Source: Chitinophaga pinensis (lineage in GTDB: Bacteria > Bacteroidota > Bacteroidia > NS11-12g > UBA955). From it: a DNA stretch of 64,000 bases. Below, one piece after another: positions 36,079-44,563 of the stretch. The stretch is taken from the NCBI GenBank assembly GCA_945877575.1, contig CAMDUE010000003.1, positions 152,174-216,173 of the forward strand, read 5' to 3'. Below the pieces are notes generated by a model. The model ran no database searches, was not told where the DNA came from, and saw nothing but the letters and a program-made list of their open reading frames with translations. How positions within the stretch are numbered: position 1 is the first letter of the stretch; each line of letters begins with the position of its first letter. The translations under genes and the position numbers were made by a program.

Positions 36079-38559
36079 ATGTTAAGGATTTTACGGTCAT
36101 CTTCGTTCGTTTCAGTTTTATCAGTGTCGCTTATCATTTCCGGTTTGGGTTGGGTGGGGATTAAATTATCCCCCGAAAAAATAAAGCCCCTGAGAGCCGA
36201 GCACCCTGGCTATTTCAGTCAGTGGTTGGAAGAGAAAAGGGATGCGAACGGACAAATTCCTACTTTCATGCGCACGAAATGGCAAGAATGGGACCGTAAA
36301 CAGCAAAATTTTGGAAAACGCGGCAATTCGCCCATTTTTGATACCATCATTGAGCTTGGCCCTCGTGCCATCGGAGGAAGAACGCGCTCAATGTGGATTG
36401 ATCCAGCCACAGACAATCATATCTTGGCTTGCGCAATCTCTGGCGGAATTTGGGAATCAAACGATAAAGGGAAATCTTGGGCACCTGTCAATGACCATGA
36501 AACTTCATTGATGGCCAGCGCAATAACTTCAAATCCGTTCAATGCAAACACCATTTATTACGGCACAGGTGAAAGCCGCGCCAACAGCGCCGATGTTGAA
36601 GGCGAAGGCGTTTTCATGTCGACCAACAGAGGGAAATCATTTACTCAATTGAGCTCTACCGTTGGACTTGGAGGCATGAATGCCATATGGGATATTGCAC
36701 ACAGCTTAGACGATAGCAGCACCCTTTTTGTGGGTACTCATACACACGGACTTTACCGTTCACAAGACCGCGGTCAGACTTGGTCAATTGCCTACAATGG
36801 CGCCAATAAACAGGTCAATGATATTTTAGTATTGCCAAAAGGCAGGATTTTGATTTCCATGCAATCAAACGGCGTTTATGCTTCTGATAGCAGCGGAAAT
36901 CCGGGCACTTGGAGCGGAGTTTCGTTTCCCAGTAGACCAGCATCATTTAGAAGAATTCAGTTGGCTGCTTGCGAGAAATTCCCGAATGTGGTTTATGCTC
37001 TTTTCGAGGGATTGGGATTCTCAGATCCACCAGTGGCATTTTACAAAAGCTCTGACGGTGGACGAACATGGACAGCCAGAACCATTCCCTCTGAAATTGG
37101 AGCAGGATATCAAGCCTATTGTGTGTTGTTGGGCGCCGGAAAAAACGATTCTAACCAAGTTGTTGCTGGTGGAGTTTACGCAGCCTATTCTTCCAACGGC
37201 GGAAAAAGTTGGAACAGCATTTCAGGAAGCCACGCAGATCATCACAGCTTTGCAAACTTCAACCAAACCCCCGGTGAGTATATCATTGGTACTGACGGTG
37301 GAATGTTCCGTTGCAAATGGGGACAATCGGCCATTCTAGAAAACTTAAATAACGGTTACAGAGTAACCCAGTTTTATGCCGGCGGCGAAGGCTATAAGAC
37401 CCTTCAAGCCATTGCGGGAGCTCAAGACAACGGCACACACACAGCCAGCAACCGTTTGGTGACCCAGAACATTTTTGGCGGCGATGGAGCTTATTGCCAT
37501 GTAGGCCAACAAACTGGAAACATAGCTTATCTATCCACCCAAAACGAGGGTATTCGCAGAGTTGTTGGATTCAATACTGCGAACGACTATACAGAATCTA
37601 TTGAAGACCCAGCCTTTTCGACCGATGGAGTATCATTTATAAATGCTTACACCATGAGCGAATACGATGAATATATGCTGTTCTACAGAACCAACCGAGG
37701 AGTTTACAGAAGCATTGACGGCGGTGGAAGTTGGGAGAAAACCAACAAAACCAACAGGGCTTCAATCAAAGCTTTGGGAGTAAGTTCTGGCGATAATCCT
37801 GTACTTTATTACGGAGGTGGTTCTGCACAACTGTATAAGTTGGAAAGTGCGGCAAATAAAATTGGTACTGAAGTAAGTTTCAATGCGAGCGTTCCCACTC
37901 CGGTGACCAATGATTTCTTGAATTTCATAGAGGTAAACCCTTCTAATCCGTATCAAATTTTTGTGGCATTCAGCAATTATAGTTTACAGGGTCGTGTTTG
38001 GAAGGTTTCTGGTTTGGACAGCAATTCAAAACCCATCTGGGAAAATATTTCAGGAAATTTACCTCCTGGCTTGCCAGTTAATTCTATAGCTGTTGATCCC
38101 TGGAGCCCTGAGCACTACATTTTTGCTGCCACAGATTTTGGATTGTATTATACCATGGATGGTGGTCAAACATGGCAAAAAGAAATGAGTATACCCAACG
38201 TGGCCGTTCACGAGGTGAAAATCAGATTGAAAGATCGTGCTCTATTCGCATTCACTCACGGTCGTGGAATGTGGTACCTCAAATTGAAAGACGTCAAAAC
38301 AGCCAGCAATCAACCCGTAAAACCGTTGTTGAGATTGTTCCCAAATCCCGCAGAAATTGGTTCATCTTTGAGGGTGGAATCCAATCAACCCATCCAATCA
38401 TACGTGATTTTCAACTCGAATGGGCAACTCATTGCCGATGAAAAAGGAAATCAACAATATGATTGCATCATAAAAACCGAAAATTGGAAAAAGGGTGTTT
38501 ATTTTGTGAAGGTGAATGCTGCACATGGCACATCTACACAAAAATTCATCATAAGGTGA
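36079..38559 (+). CDS. Secreted BNR/sialidase-propeller protein with T9SS sorting domain
   Basis: An 826-residue exported protein. An N-terminal signal (FVSVLSVSLIISGLGWVG) precedes a propeller with repeated Asp-box turns such as SNDKGKSWAPV, STNRGKSF, SQDRGQTWS, SSDGGRTW, SIDGGGSWEK and TMDGGQTWQ, spaced through residues 130-700. Such VPS10/BNR propellers occur in sialidase-like and xyloglucanase-like proteins, but catalytic residues are not evident here. The C-terminus (LRLFPNPAEIGSS to STQKFIIR) is a T9SS type A sorting domain. A small conserved gene follows 1 bp after the stop. Confidence 0.88.
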   Translation: MLRILRSSSFVSVLSVSLIISGLGWVGIKLSPEKIKPLRAEHPGYFSQWLEEKRDANGQIPTFMRTKWQEWDRKQQNFGKRGNSPIFDTIIELGPRAIGGRTRSMWIDPATDNHILACAISGGIWESNDKGKSWAPVNDHETSLMASAITSNPFNANTIYYGTGESRANSADVEGEGVFMSTNRGKSFTQLSSTVGLGGMNAIWDIAHSLDDSSTLFVGTHTHGLYRSQDRGQTWSIAYNGANKQVNDILVLPKGRILISMQSNGVYASDSSGNPGTWSGVSFPSRPASFRRIQLAACEKFPNVVYALFEGLGFSDPPVAFYKSSDGGRTWTARTIPSEIGAGYQAYCVLLGAGKNDSNQVVAGGVYAAYSSNGGKSWNSISGSHADHHSFANFNQTPGEYIIGTDGGMFRCKWGQSAILENLNNGYRVTQFYAGGEGYKTLQAIAGAQDNGTHTASNRLVTQNIFGGDGAYCHVGQQTGNIAYLSTQNEGIRRVVGFNTANDYTESIEDPAFSTDGVSFINAYTMSEYDEYMLFYRTNRGVYRSIDGGGSWEKTNKTNRASIKALGVSSGDNPVLYYGGGSAQLYKLESAANKIGTEVSFNASVPTPVTNDFLNFIEVNPSNPYQIFVAFSNYSLQGRVWKVSGLDSNSKPIWENISGNLPPGLPVNSIAVDPWSPEHYIFAATDFGLYYTMDGGQTWQKEMSIPNVAVHEVKIRLKDRALFAFTHGRGMWYLKLKDVKTASNQPVKPLLRLFPNPAEIGSSLRVESNQPIQSYVIFNSNGQLIADEKGNQQYDCIIKTENWKKGVYFVKVNAAHGTSTQKFIIR

Positions 38560-38560
38560 T

Positions 38561-38908
38561 ATGGACGAACTAAAACAAGCGCTTGACGAACTTAAAAAAC
38601 AACTTAAAGGATTATCTGCTGAGTTAAAAGAGGTGAGCAATGATATTATAGAGGCAAAATTCTCTGAATATCCCATTTTTGTTGCTCATCAAGAAAATGC
38701 TCGCATTGGCGAACTTCTTTTTGATCGAACCGAATTTGGTTTCTCATATAGCATCAATGCAACCACCATTGAACGATTGGTTGAACTGAACATCATTCAA
38801 GAAGATAAGTTAGCCGACTTTAAAAAAGCATACGGCGACGCCAAAAAGAATTACTGCGTACTTTGGTTGAAGGGAGAATTCACACGTTTCGTTTTTATAC
38901 CCTTTTAA
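38561..38908 (+). CDS. Hypothetical 115-residue protein
   Basis: Not recognised. The first 30 residues form a short coiled coil (MDELKQALDELKKQLKGL), followed by a compact mixed domain with GELLFDRTEFGFSYSINATT and a terminal VLWLKGEFTRFVFIPF. No signal peptide or membrane helix is present, so it is cytosolic. It starts 1 bp after the BNR protein stop and is followed 10 bp later by a glycosyltransferase gene. Confidence 0.65.
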   Translation: MDELKQALDELKKQLKGLSAELKEVSNDIIEAKFSEYPIFVAHQENARIGELLFDRTEFGFSYSINATTIERLVELNIIQEDKLADFKKAYGDAKKNYCVLWLKGEFTRFVFIPF

Positions 38909-38918
38909 TCTTAACTCA

Positions 38919-39962
38919 TTGACTTCCAACAAACATACCTTTCAAGTAGATGTAGTTATCTTAAACTACAACACCAAAGAAATTTTGGCGCAGTGCCTCC
39001 CCCAGGTCATTGAATTTTCTCAACAACCTTGGGTCAACATTGTTGTGGCTGACAATAATTCCACCGATGGTTCGGCCGATTTTGTGGCTGCAGAATTCCC
39101 AGGAATTGAGTTAATTCGTTTAAAAGAAAACACTGGTTTTGCCGGCGGATACAACAATGCCCTTCGAGGTAGAACTGCAGATTTCTTCGTGCTTCTCAAT
39201 TCAGATGCCGAGCCGGTCAACGAACATTGGCTCTCAGAACTGTTGGATTTGGCCGTGAGACACCCCAATTTAGGTGCCGCTCAACCCCATTTACTCGATT
39301 ATAAATTCAAACATCAAGACCTCAAAAAGTTTGAATACGCCGGCGCTGCTGGTGGATTTTTAGATCACTTTGGATTTCCGTTTTGCCGAGGACGTATATT
39401 CGGGAACGTTGAGTTTAACCAAAACCAATACAACTCCGAAATCCCCATTTTCTGGGCAACGGGAGCTGCTATGTTCGTGAAACGAGAAGCTTGGGAAAAA
39501 GCTGGTGGATTGGATGAATCGTTTTTCGCACACATGGAAGAAATTGATTTGTGTTGGCGGATGCAAACCATGGGATATGAAATCATTTCATGTCCAAAAG
39601 CCTTGGTATATCACATTGGAGGAGCCACACTTTCCAACCAAAACCCTCGAAAAACCTTCCTAAACTTCAGAAATGGACTGATGATGTTATACAAAAACCT
39701 TCCTTTGGTAAGCCGCGAATCCTTGATTTTAAAACGCAAACTTTTCGATGGACTGGCAGGGTTGTTTTTCCTAATCCAAGGAAAACCCAAGCACACCATT
39801 CAAATCATAAAGGCTCATCAAGAGTTCGATAGGCTAAAATCTTCCCTAACATTGAATGCAAATGCCAAACCTGTTGATCAACTGACCGGCGTTTTGAGCC
39901 ACAGCTTGGTGATTGGTTATTTCTTCAAAGGGAAAAAGCTTTGGAGTTCCTGGTTTAAATAA
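38919..39962 (+). CDS. Glycosyltransferase family 2 protein
   Basis: A 347-residue GT-A fold enzyme transferring a sugar from a nucleotide donor, probably in polysaccharide or glycoprotein synthesis. The N-terminal VVILNYNTKEIL, the VVADNNSTDGS motif and the DXD-like LLNSDAEP are present, with a catalytic-region EEIDLCWRMQTMG. The start is TTG (MTSNKHTF); no nearer ATG would keep the first strand. It ends 5 bp from convergent xerD. Confidence 0.88.
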   Translation: MTSNKHTFQVDVVILNYNTKEILAQCLPQVIEFSQQPWVNIVVADNNSTDGSADFVAAEFPGIELIRLKENTGFAGGYNNALRGRTADFFVLLNSDAEPVNEHWLSELLDLAVRHPNLGAAQPHLLDYKFKHQDLKKFEYAGAAGGFLDHFGFPFCRGRIFGNVEFNQNQYNSEIPIFWATGAAMFVKREAWEKAGGLDESFFAHMEEIDLCWRMQTMGYEIISCPKALVYHIGGATLSNQNPRKTFLNFRNGLMMLYKNLPLVSRESLILKRKLFDGLAGLFFLIQGKPKHTIQIIKAHQEFDRLKSSLTLNANAKPVDQLTGVLSHSLVIGYFFKGKKLWSSWFK

Positions 39963-39967
39963 CTTTG

Positions 39968-40870
39968 CTATTTAGACCTTGGGTGAAACTGCGTCAAGGT
40001 TTCCGCCAAATAATTACGATCTAAATGCGTATAAATTTCGGTGGTGGTGATAGATTCATGTCCCAACATTTCTTGAACGGCTCTCAAGTCAGCTCCAGCT
40101 TCTACCAAATGCGTTGCGAAGGAATGCCTAAAACTGTGAGGAGAAATGACCTTTTTCACCCCTGCAAGCATGGCCGCTTTTTTAATCATCAAAAACACTG
40201 ATTGTCTGCTCAGGCCTTCACCTCTGTTGTTCAAAAAAACCAAGTTGCGGGATTGTGTTTTTACCTCCATGTGATTTCTCACATACTTCATATACAAATC
40301 AATGTGTTTCAGTGCCCTATCAGATATTGGCACCAGTCTTTCTTTGTTTCCCTTCCCAATTACTTGCACGAATCCCTCTTCTCTATGAACATGGGTCAAT
40401 GACAATCCAATCAGTTCAGAAACCCTCAATCCACAAGAATATAAGGTCTCAAACAAAGCCACATTCCTCTCCCCTTCGGGCTTGGATCTGTCAATGGTAT
40501 TGATCATGGCGTCAATTTCTTCCGGACTTAAAACCACGGGTAACTTTCTTCCCAATTTGGGAGGTTCTAAAAAATCTGCCGGACTTTCAGCAATCCAATC
40601 TTCCAGCGTTAGGTATTTATAAAAAGCCCTGACCCCACTAACAATCCTTGCTTGCGAACTGGGTTGTAGTCCCATTTCAGCCAAAGTCGCCGAAAACCTT
40701 TCCAAGTCAGCTTTTCCAATGCTTACAGGCGATTTTAACCCCTGATTATCTGCGAAATTCTTTAATTTTTCAATATCTCTCAGATAGGCTTCGACGCTAT
40801 TTTCAGACAGCGACTTTTCCAGCTTCAAGTGGGTATTAAAACCCAAAAGTGCATCTTCCCAACGCACCAT
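39968..40870 (-). CDS. xerD: Site-specific tyrosine recombinase XerD
   Basis: Resolves chromosome dimers at dif with its partner. The 300 residues include an N-terminal SAM-like core-binding domain and a catalytic domain with the complete set: Arg in SCGLRVSELIGL, Lys in GKGNKERLVP, HxxR in HSFRHSFATHL, His in LGHESITTTEIY and the nucleophilic Tyr in the same segment. XerC cannot be excluded by sequence alone, but overall features favour XerD. No dif site was identified nearby. Confidence 0.92.
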   Translation of the reverse strand: MVRWEDALLGFNTHLKLEKSLSENSVEAYLRDIEKLKNFADNQGLKSPVSIGKADLERFSATLAEMGLQPSSQARIVSGVRAFYKYLTLEDWIAESPADFLEPPKLGRKLPVVLSPEEIDAMINTIDRSKPEGERNVALFETLYSCGLRVSELIGLSLTHVHREEGFVQVIGKGNKERLVPISDRALKHIDLYMKYVRNHMEVKTQSRNLVFLNNRGEGLSRQSVFLMIKKAAMLAGVKKVISPHSFRHSFATHLVEAGADLRAVQEMLGHESITTTEIYTHLDRNYLAETLTQFHPRSK

Positions 40871-40879
40871 AAACTCAGA

Positions 40880-41725
40880 TTACGGCTTTAATTTGGCCGA
40901 CTCAACGTGCAACACTTCCCGGGTTGTAGCATCCATGACCCAAACCATGATATGCAAATTGTCTGCATTCCATTTTTTGTTTCGGGGGATGAATACATGC
41001 TTCTCACGCGTAGCGCCAGCATTAACCATTCCCGTAAAAACAGGATCTCCAAATGGGGAACCCACCACTTGTCTCAAAACATGGCTGTGTTTGTATTGTT
41101 CATCATACCCAGACGGCAATCTAGAGTCGCTCTGTTTTCCTTTAATATCATCTTCAACCACTGCAAAAATCCATTTTGTATTGATATTAGCAGCAGTATT
41201 GGCAATGGCTTTGACTTCCAATCGAGCTTTATCTTCGGCATTCAGCCAAGAAGTTTTAATTTGAATATTTACTGGGGTTGTTTTAGGAAGTTGTTGATTT
41301 ACAGCCGCCGCCCATGCAAGCTCTCCAATTAAAACACTTCCATTGTATGATATGTTGTCAACCATTCCCACCGGAAGAGAACTTGGCTTGGTTCCAATAA
41401 GTTGATCTGCATCAGTGGTATTCAAGGTATCGTATCCATCCCAAGGAAAAGTCAATGTCCCTGCATTCGGGTATAAGGCAATAATCTCAATTCTATTAGG
41501 ATTGTCAGCCGATATTTTCTTTGCTAATTCGGCAGCTCGCGGACAATTATTGCAACGCACACCGGTAATGTCACTCAACAAAATCTTTTTGGTTTGAGCA
41601 GAAGGCGCCGATGCTTGGTAGACCGTATCTAAAAGGGGCTTTTCGGTAAACTTAATTGGCGGTGGTTCTTCTTCGCAAGACACAAACCACACTGCTAAAA
41701 CTGCAAATAACCATTTGTGGGACAT
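40880..41725 (-). CDS. Omp28-related lipoprotein
   Basis: A 281-residue exported lipoprotein (signal VLAVWFVSCEEEPPP, Cys about residue 17). It has a thioredoxin-like region with CNNCPRAAELAKKI, the pair of Cys residues seen in Omp28 family members, followed by beta-rich sequence. Omp28 was described as an outer-membrane antigen of Porphyromonas gingivalis; its role is unknown. A -7-like TATTTTCG lies 6 bp before the ATG. Confidence 0.85.
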   Translation of the reverse strand: MSHKWLFAVLAVWFVSCEEEPPPIKFTEKPLLDTVYQASAPSAQTKKILLSDITGVRCNNCPRAAELAKKISADNPNRIEIIALYPNAGTLTFPWDGYDTLNTTDADQLIGTKPSSLPVGMVDNISYNGSVLIGELAWAAAVNQQLPKTTPVNIQIKTSWLNAEDKARLEVKAIANTAANINTKWIFAVVEDDIKGKQSDSRLPSGYDEQYKHSHVLRQVVGSPFGDPVFTGMVNAGATREKHVFIPRNKKWNADNLHIMVWVMDATTREVLHVESAKLKP

Positions 41726-41731
41726 AATGTA

Positions 41732-41739
41732 CGAAAATA
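41732..41739 (-). promoter_or_regulatory. Candidate -7 element of the Omp28-like gene
   Basis: TATTTTCG on the minus strand differs from TAnnTTTG by one base and lies 6 bp before the ATG. The same TTCG variant is seen upstream of sucD and ribD. Confidence 0.35.
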
Positions 41740-41751
41740 CGACCTTAGCCC

Positions 41752-41782
41752 TTGAACCACAAACTAAATGGCCCTAATTTTG
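41752..41782 (+). promoter_or_regulatory. Promoter of the glutathione peroxidase gene
   Basis: TTG at 41752-41754, a 20-bp spacer and TAATTTTG at 41775-41782 match the Bacteroidota promoter consensus. The start codon follows 12 bp after the -7 element, so the leader is very short. Confidence 0.6.
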
Positions 41783-41794
41783 TTCTAAACTTAA

Positions 41795-42388
41795 ATGAAA
41801 AAGAATTCAATCACGTCAAAGATCTTAGCATCAGGTTTAATTGCAGCGCTCACCGGTTGTTTTTTCGGAAAAACCAAAACAGTTGAAGCCGGAAGTGTAA
41901 GCAATCCTCCAAAGACTTCTTTTTACGCCATAAAAATCAAATCACTCGATGGTACCGAAATGGATTTGTCTTCACTTAAAGGCAAAAAAATCTTGATTGC
42001 AAATACTGCTTCTGAATGCGGATTCACACCTCAATACGAAGAACTTCAGAAATTACAAGACCAATACAAAGACCAATTGGTGGTAATCGGTGCACCCTGC
42101 AATCAATTTGGCGGACAAGAGCCCGGCGATGCAAGCACCATCAAAGCTTTTTGTCAAAAAAACTTTGGTGTAACGTTCCCATTAACAGAAAAATTAGACG
42201 TTAAGGGTCAAAACCAACATGAATTATTTCAATGGTTAACCCAAAAATCAGTCAATGGCGTCTTAGACAGTGAAGTCAAATGGAACTTCTGTAAATATTT
42301 AATCAACGAGAATGGCGAGCTTTTGGGCTTCTTCCCATCAACCACCAGTCCGTTATCAAACGACATAACTCGATTCCTAAAAAAATAA
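41795..42388 (+). CDS. Exported glutathione peroxidase (Cys type)
   Basis: A 197-residue peroxidase that reduces hydroperoxides, usually with thioredoxin or a similar thiol donor in bacteria. The catalytic Cys is C75 in NTASECGFTPQY, with the conserved Gln in CNQFGGQEPG (Q108) and the Trp in KWNFCKYL. An N-terminal signal with lipobox ALTGC (Cys22) predicts a periplasmic lipoprotein, unlike the usual cytosolic form. Divergent from the Omp28 gene, with which it shares a 69-bp promoter region. Confidence 0.9.
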   Translation: MKKNSITSKILASGLIAALTGCFFGKTKTVEAGSVSNPPKTSFYAIKIKSLDGTEMDLSSLKGKKILIANTASECGFTPQYEELQKLQDQYKDQLVVIGAPCNQFGGQEPGDASTIKAFCQKNFGVTFPLTEKLDVKGQNQHELFQWLTQKSVNGVLDSEVKWNFCKYLINENGELLGFFPSTTSPLSNDITRFLKK

Positions 42389-42450
42389 ATCGGCCGTGCC
42401 CTATGGGATTTTAGTCACTTAGGGTTATTTTCGCACCGAATTTCAACACC

Positions 42451-43329
42451 ATGAGTATTTTAGTAAACAAAGATTCAAAAATCGTCGTTCAAGGTTTTAC
42501 CGGAAACGAAGGAACATTCCACGCATCTCAAATGATTGAATACGGCACCCAAGTGGTAGGTGGTGTTACCCCAGGTAAAGGTGGAAGCATTCACCTTGAT
42601 CGCCCAGTATTCAATACTGTTGCCGAAGCCGTGCAAGAGGCAGGCGCAAACGTGAGCATCATTTTTGTACCTCCAGCATTTGCTGCAGATGCCATCATGG
42701 AAGCTGCTGACGCTGGAATTGGAGTTATTGTTTGCATCACCGAAGGTATTCCAACCAAAGACATGGTCATGGTAAAAGAATATTTAACCGGTAAAGATTG
42801 TCGTTTAATTGGTCCAAACTGTCCTGGTATCATTACCCCAGGCGAAGCAAAAATAGGTATCATGCCCGGTTTCATTTTCAAAAAAGGAAACATTGGCGTT
42901 GTATCAAAATCAGGTACCCTTACTTATGAGTGCGTTGACCAATTGACCAAACTAGGTCTTGGACAAACAACCGCAATTGGTATTGGTGGAGACCCAATCA
43001 TTGGAACCACCACAAAAGAAGCCATCGAACTATTCATGAACGATCCTGAAACTGAAGGTATTGTTATGATTGGTGAAATTGGTGGTGGTATGGAAGCAGA
43101 AGCTGCACATTGGATCAAAGAACACGGCACAAAGCCAGTAGTTGGCTTTATCGCAGGGCAAACAGCGCCTCCAGGCCGCAGAATGGGTCACGCAGGTGCA
43201 ATTGTTGGCGGAAAAGACGACACTGCAGAAGCAAAAATGGCCATCATGCGCGAGTGCGGCATTCACGTAGTTGAAAGCCCCGCTGAAATCGGACAGCGCA
43301 TGTTTGATGTGATGAATGGTAATTACTAG
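42451..43329 (+). CDS. sucD: Succinate-CoA ligase subunit alpha
   Basis: The alpha subunit of succinyl-CoA synthetase, converting succinyl-CoA to succinate with GTP/ATP formation. The 292 residues include the CoA-binding N-terminal domain ([15 protein letters not shown]) and the phosphorylated His in [16 protein letters not shown]. sucC is not adjacent. A TATTTTCG element at 42426-42433 may be the -7 box. The last residue codon and the TAG stop (43327-43329) lie in the first unit of a heptamer array. Confidence 0.94.
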   Translation: MSILVNKDSKIVVQGFTGNEGTFHASQMIEYGTQVVGGVTPGKGGSIHLDRPVFNTVAEAVQEAGANVSIIFVPPAFAADAIMEAADAGIGVIVCITEGIPTKDMVMVKEYLTGKDCRLIGPNCPGIITPGEAKIGIMPGFIFKKGNIGVVSKSGTLTYECVDQLTKLGLGQTTAIGIGGDPIIGTTTKEAIELFMNDPETEGIVMIGEIGGGMEAEAAHWIKEHGTKPVVGFIAGQTAPPGRRMGHAGAIVGGKDDTAEAKMAIMRECGIHVVESPAEIGQRMFDVMNGNY

Positions 43330-43393
43330 GTACTAGGTACCAGGTACTAGGTACCAGGTAGCAGGTAGCGGGTAGCGGGTGACGGGTGACGGA
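43324..43393. repeat. Heptamer repeat array D1, containing the sucD stop codon
   Basis: Ten contiguous 7-bp units: TACTAGG (43324-43330), TACTAGG, TACCAGG and so on, then TAGCGGG and TGACGGG. The first unit includes the final Tyr codon and TAG stop of sucD. Three GGG runs at 4-base spacing occur near its right end. Confidence 0.9.
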
Positions 43394-43433
43394 GATCGGT
43401 TAACAGATTAAATTTTATACGAATCAAATATAG

Positions 43434-43461
43434 AAAGACCTGAGAAATTGGGTCTTTTTTT
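43434..43461 (+). terminator. Hairpin terminator downstream of sucD
   Basis: A 7-bp stem AAAGACC / GGTCTTT (43434-43440 and 43451-43457) with a 10-base loop is followed by a run of T residues. It lies between arrays D1 and D2. Confidence 0.75.
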
Positions 43462-43463
43462 AT

Positions 43464-43895
43464 GATAGAGACTAGAGACTAGAGACTAGAGACTAGAGGC
43501 TAGGGGCTAGGGGCCAGGGACTAGCGGCCAGGGACCAGCGACCAGCGACCAGGGACCAGCGACCAGGGACCAGGGACCAGGGACCAGGGACCAGGGACCA
43601 GCGACCAGCGACCAGCGACCAGCGACCAGGGACCAGCGACCAGGGGACCAGCTACCAGGGACCAGCTACCAGCTACCAGGGACCAGGGACCAGCTACCAG
43701 CTACCAGCTACCAGCTACTAGAGACCAGGTACTCAGTACTTGGTACTTGGTACTCGCGACCTGGTACTAAAGATTAGGTAATCAGTACTATGTACCAGTT
43801 ACCATTTACCATGTACCAGTTACCATGTACCAGTTACCATGTACCATGTACCAGTTACCATGTACCATGTACCATGGACCATGTACCATGTACTA
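43464..43895. repeat. Heptamer repeat array D2, ending in the lolA stop codon
   Basis: About 61 near-perfect 7-bp units over 432 bp with one visible slip to 8 bp. Units begin as ACTAGAG, then GCTAGGG, ACCAGGG, ACCAGCG and ACCAGCT, and end as ACCATGT and ACCAGTT. Five ACCAGGG units in a row (43562-43596) make a G3N4 G-quadruplex motif. The final unit TGTACTA (43889-43895) contains the complement of the lolA TAG stop. The same TGTACTA unit ends array C in the serine hydrolase stop. Confidence 0.92.
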
Positions 43896-44540
43896 ACGCA
43901 AATCAACAACCTGTACTCCAGGATGCGCCTTGGTGTCCCAGGTAAAAATGGCATCGTTGATGGTTTTGTTGCCTTGAACTTCGCCCAAATCAATGACTAC
44001 GTCTGTGCCGTTTTTATAGTGTTGAATGACTCTTCGGAGTTTGTATGTGCCCTTTTCAACCTCAATTTTGATGTATGCGTATTTTTCTTTGCGCTTCTTG
44101 GGTACCAATTTGATGACGTCTCTTGTGGATTTTCCGCTGGTTACAGGACCTTCGTAATTGGCCTTAAAGCCTTGATTGAAAAAGGTAAAAATTTCTTGTG
44201 GTGACAAATTGTTGGTGCGAGTGCTATAGTCTTCAAGGGTAACTTCTTCGTCTGTGGGATTGTATGACCAGATGGTTTTACCGTCACAGTATACTTCTTG
44301 ATTATCGTATTTTACTTTAAACTTGATTCCTTTTAACCACAAGGAGCCTGAAGCAACCGATGGCTTTCTATTTGCAACCTTTGTAGTTATTTTAAATTCA
44401 GTTTGAATGGTTTTATATGACTTATACAGCTTTTCTACGTTTTGGAGAATAACTTTAGATTTTGCATCCGTTTGAGCATTCACCGTCACGCTCACAATCA
44501 TTGCTAAAACAAGTGCCCAAATTTTTATAATTGATTTCAT
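43893..44540 (-). CDS. lolA: Outer-membrane lipoprotein carrier protein LolA family
   Basis: A 215-residue periplasmic protein with a signal peptide (IWALVLAMIVSVTVNAQ). The rest matches the LolA/LolB-like half-barrel that carries lipoproteins across the periplasm (VASGSLWLKGIKFKVKY, GKTIWSYNPTDEEVTL, VVIDLGEVQGNKTI). It is downstream of ftsK by 23 bp, an arrangement common in Bacteroidota. Its TAG stop is within array D2. Confidence 0.9.
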   Translation of the reverse strand: MKSIIKIWALVLAMIVSVTVNAQTDAKSKVILQNVEKLYKSYKTIQTEFKITTKVANRKPSVASGSLWLKGIKFKVKYDNQEVYCDGKTIWSYNPTDEEVTLEDYSTRTNNLSPQEIFTFFNQGFKANYEGPVTSGKSTRDVIKLVPKKRKEKYAYIKIEVEKGTYKLRRVIQHYKNGTDVVIDLGEVQGNKTINDAIFTWDTKAHPGVQVVDLR

Positions 44541-44563
44541 AAATTCTGCTTCAAAGTTAATTC

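Noticed and set aside
39968-40870. Integrase of a mobile element
   Set aside because: The sequence is a standard XerC/D recombinase with no attachment-site repeats, cargo genes or tRNA next to it.
43464-43895. CRISPR array
   Set aside because: The period is 7 bp with no spacers of 25-40 bp and no cas genes nearby; it is a simple tandem repeat.
43839-44204. ORF beginning with repeats of MYHVP
   Set aside because: Its start is a translation of heptamer repeats and the rest is antisense to lolA; not a gene.
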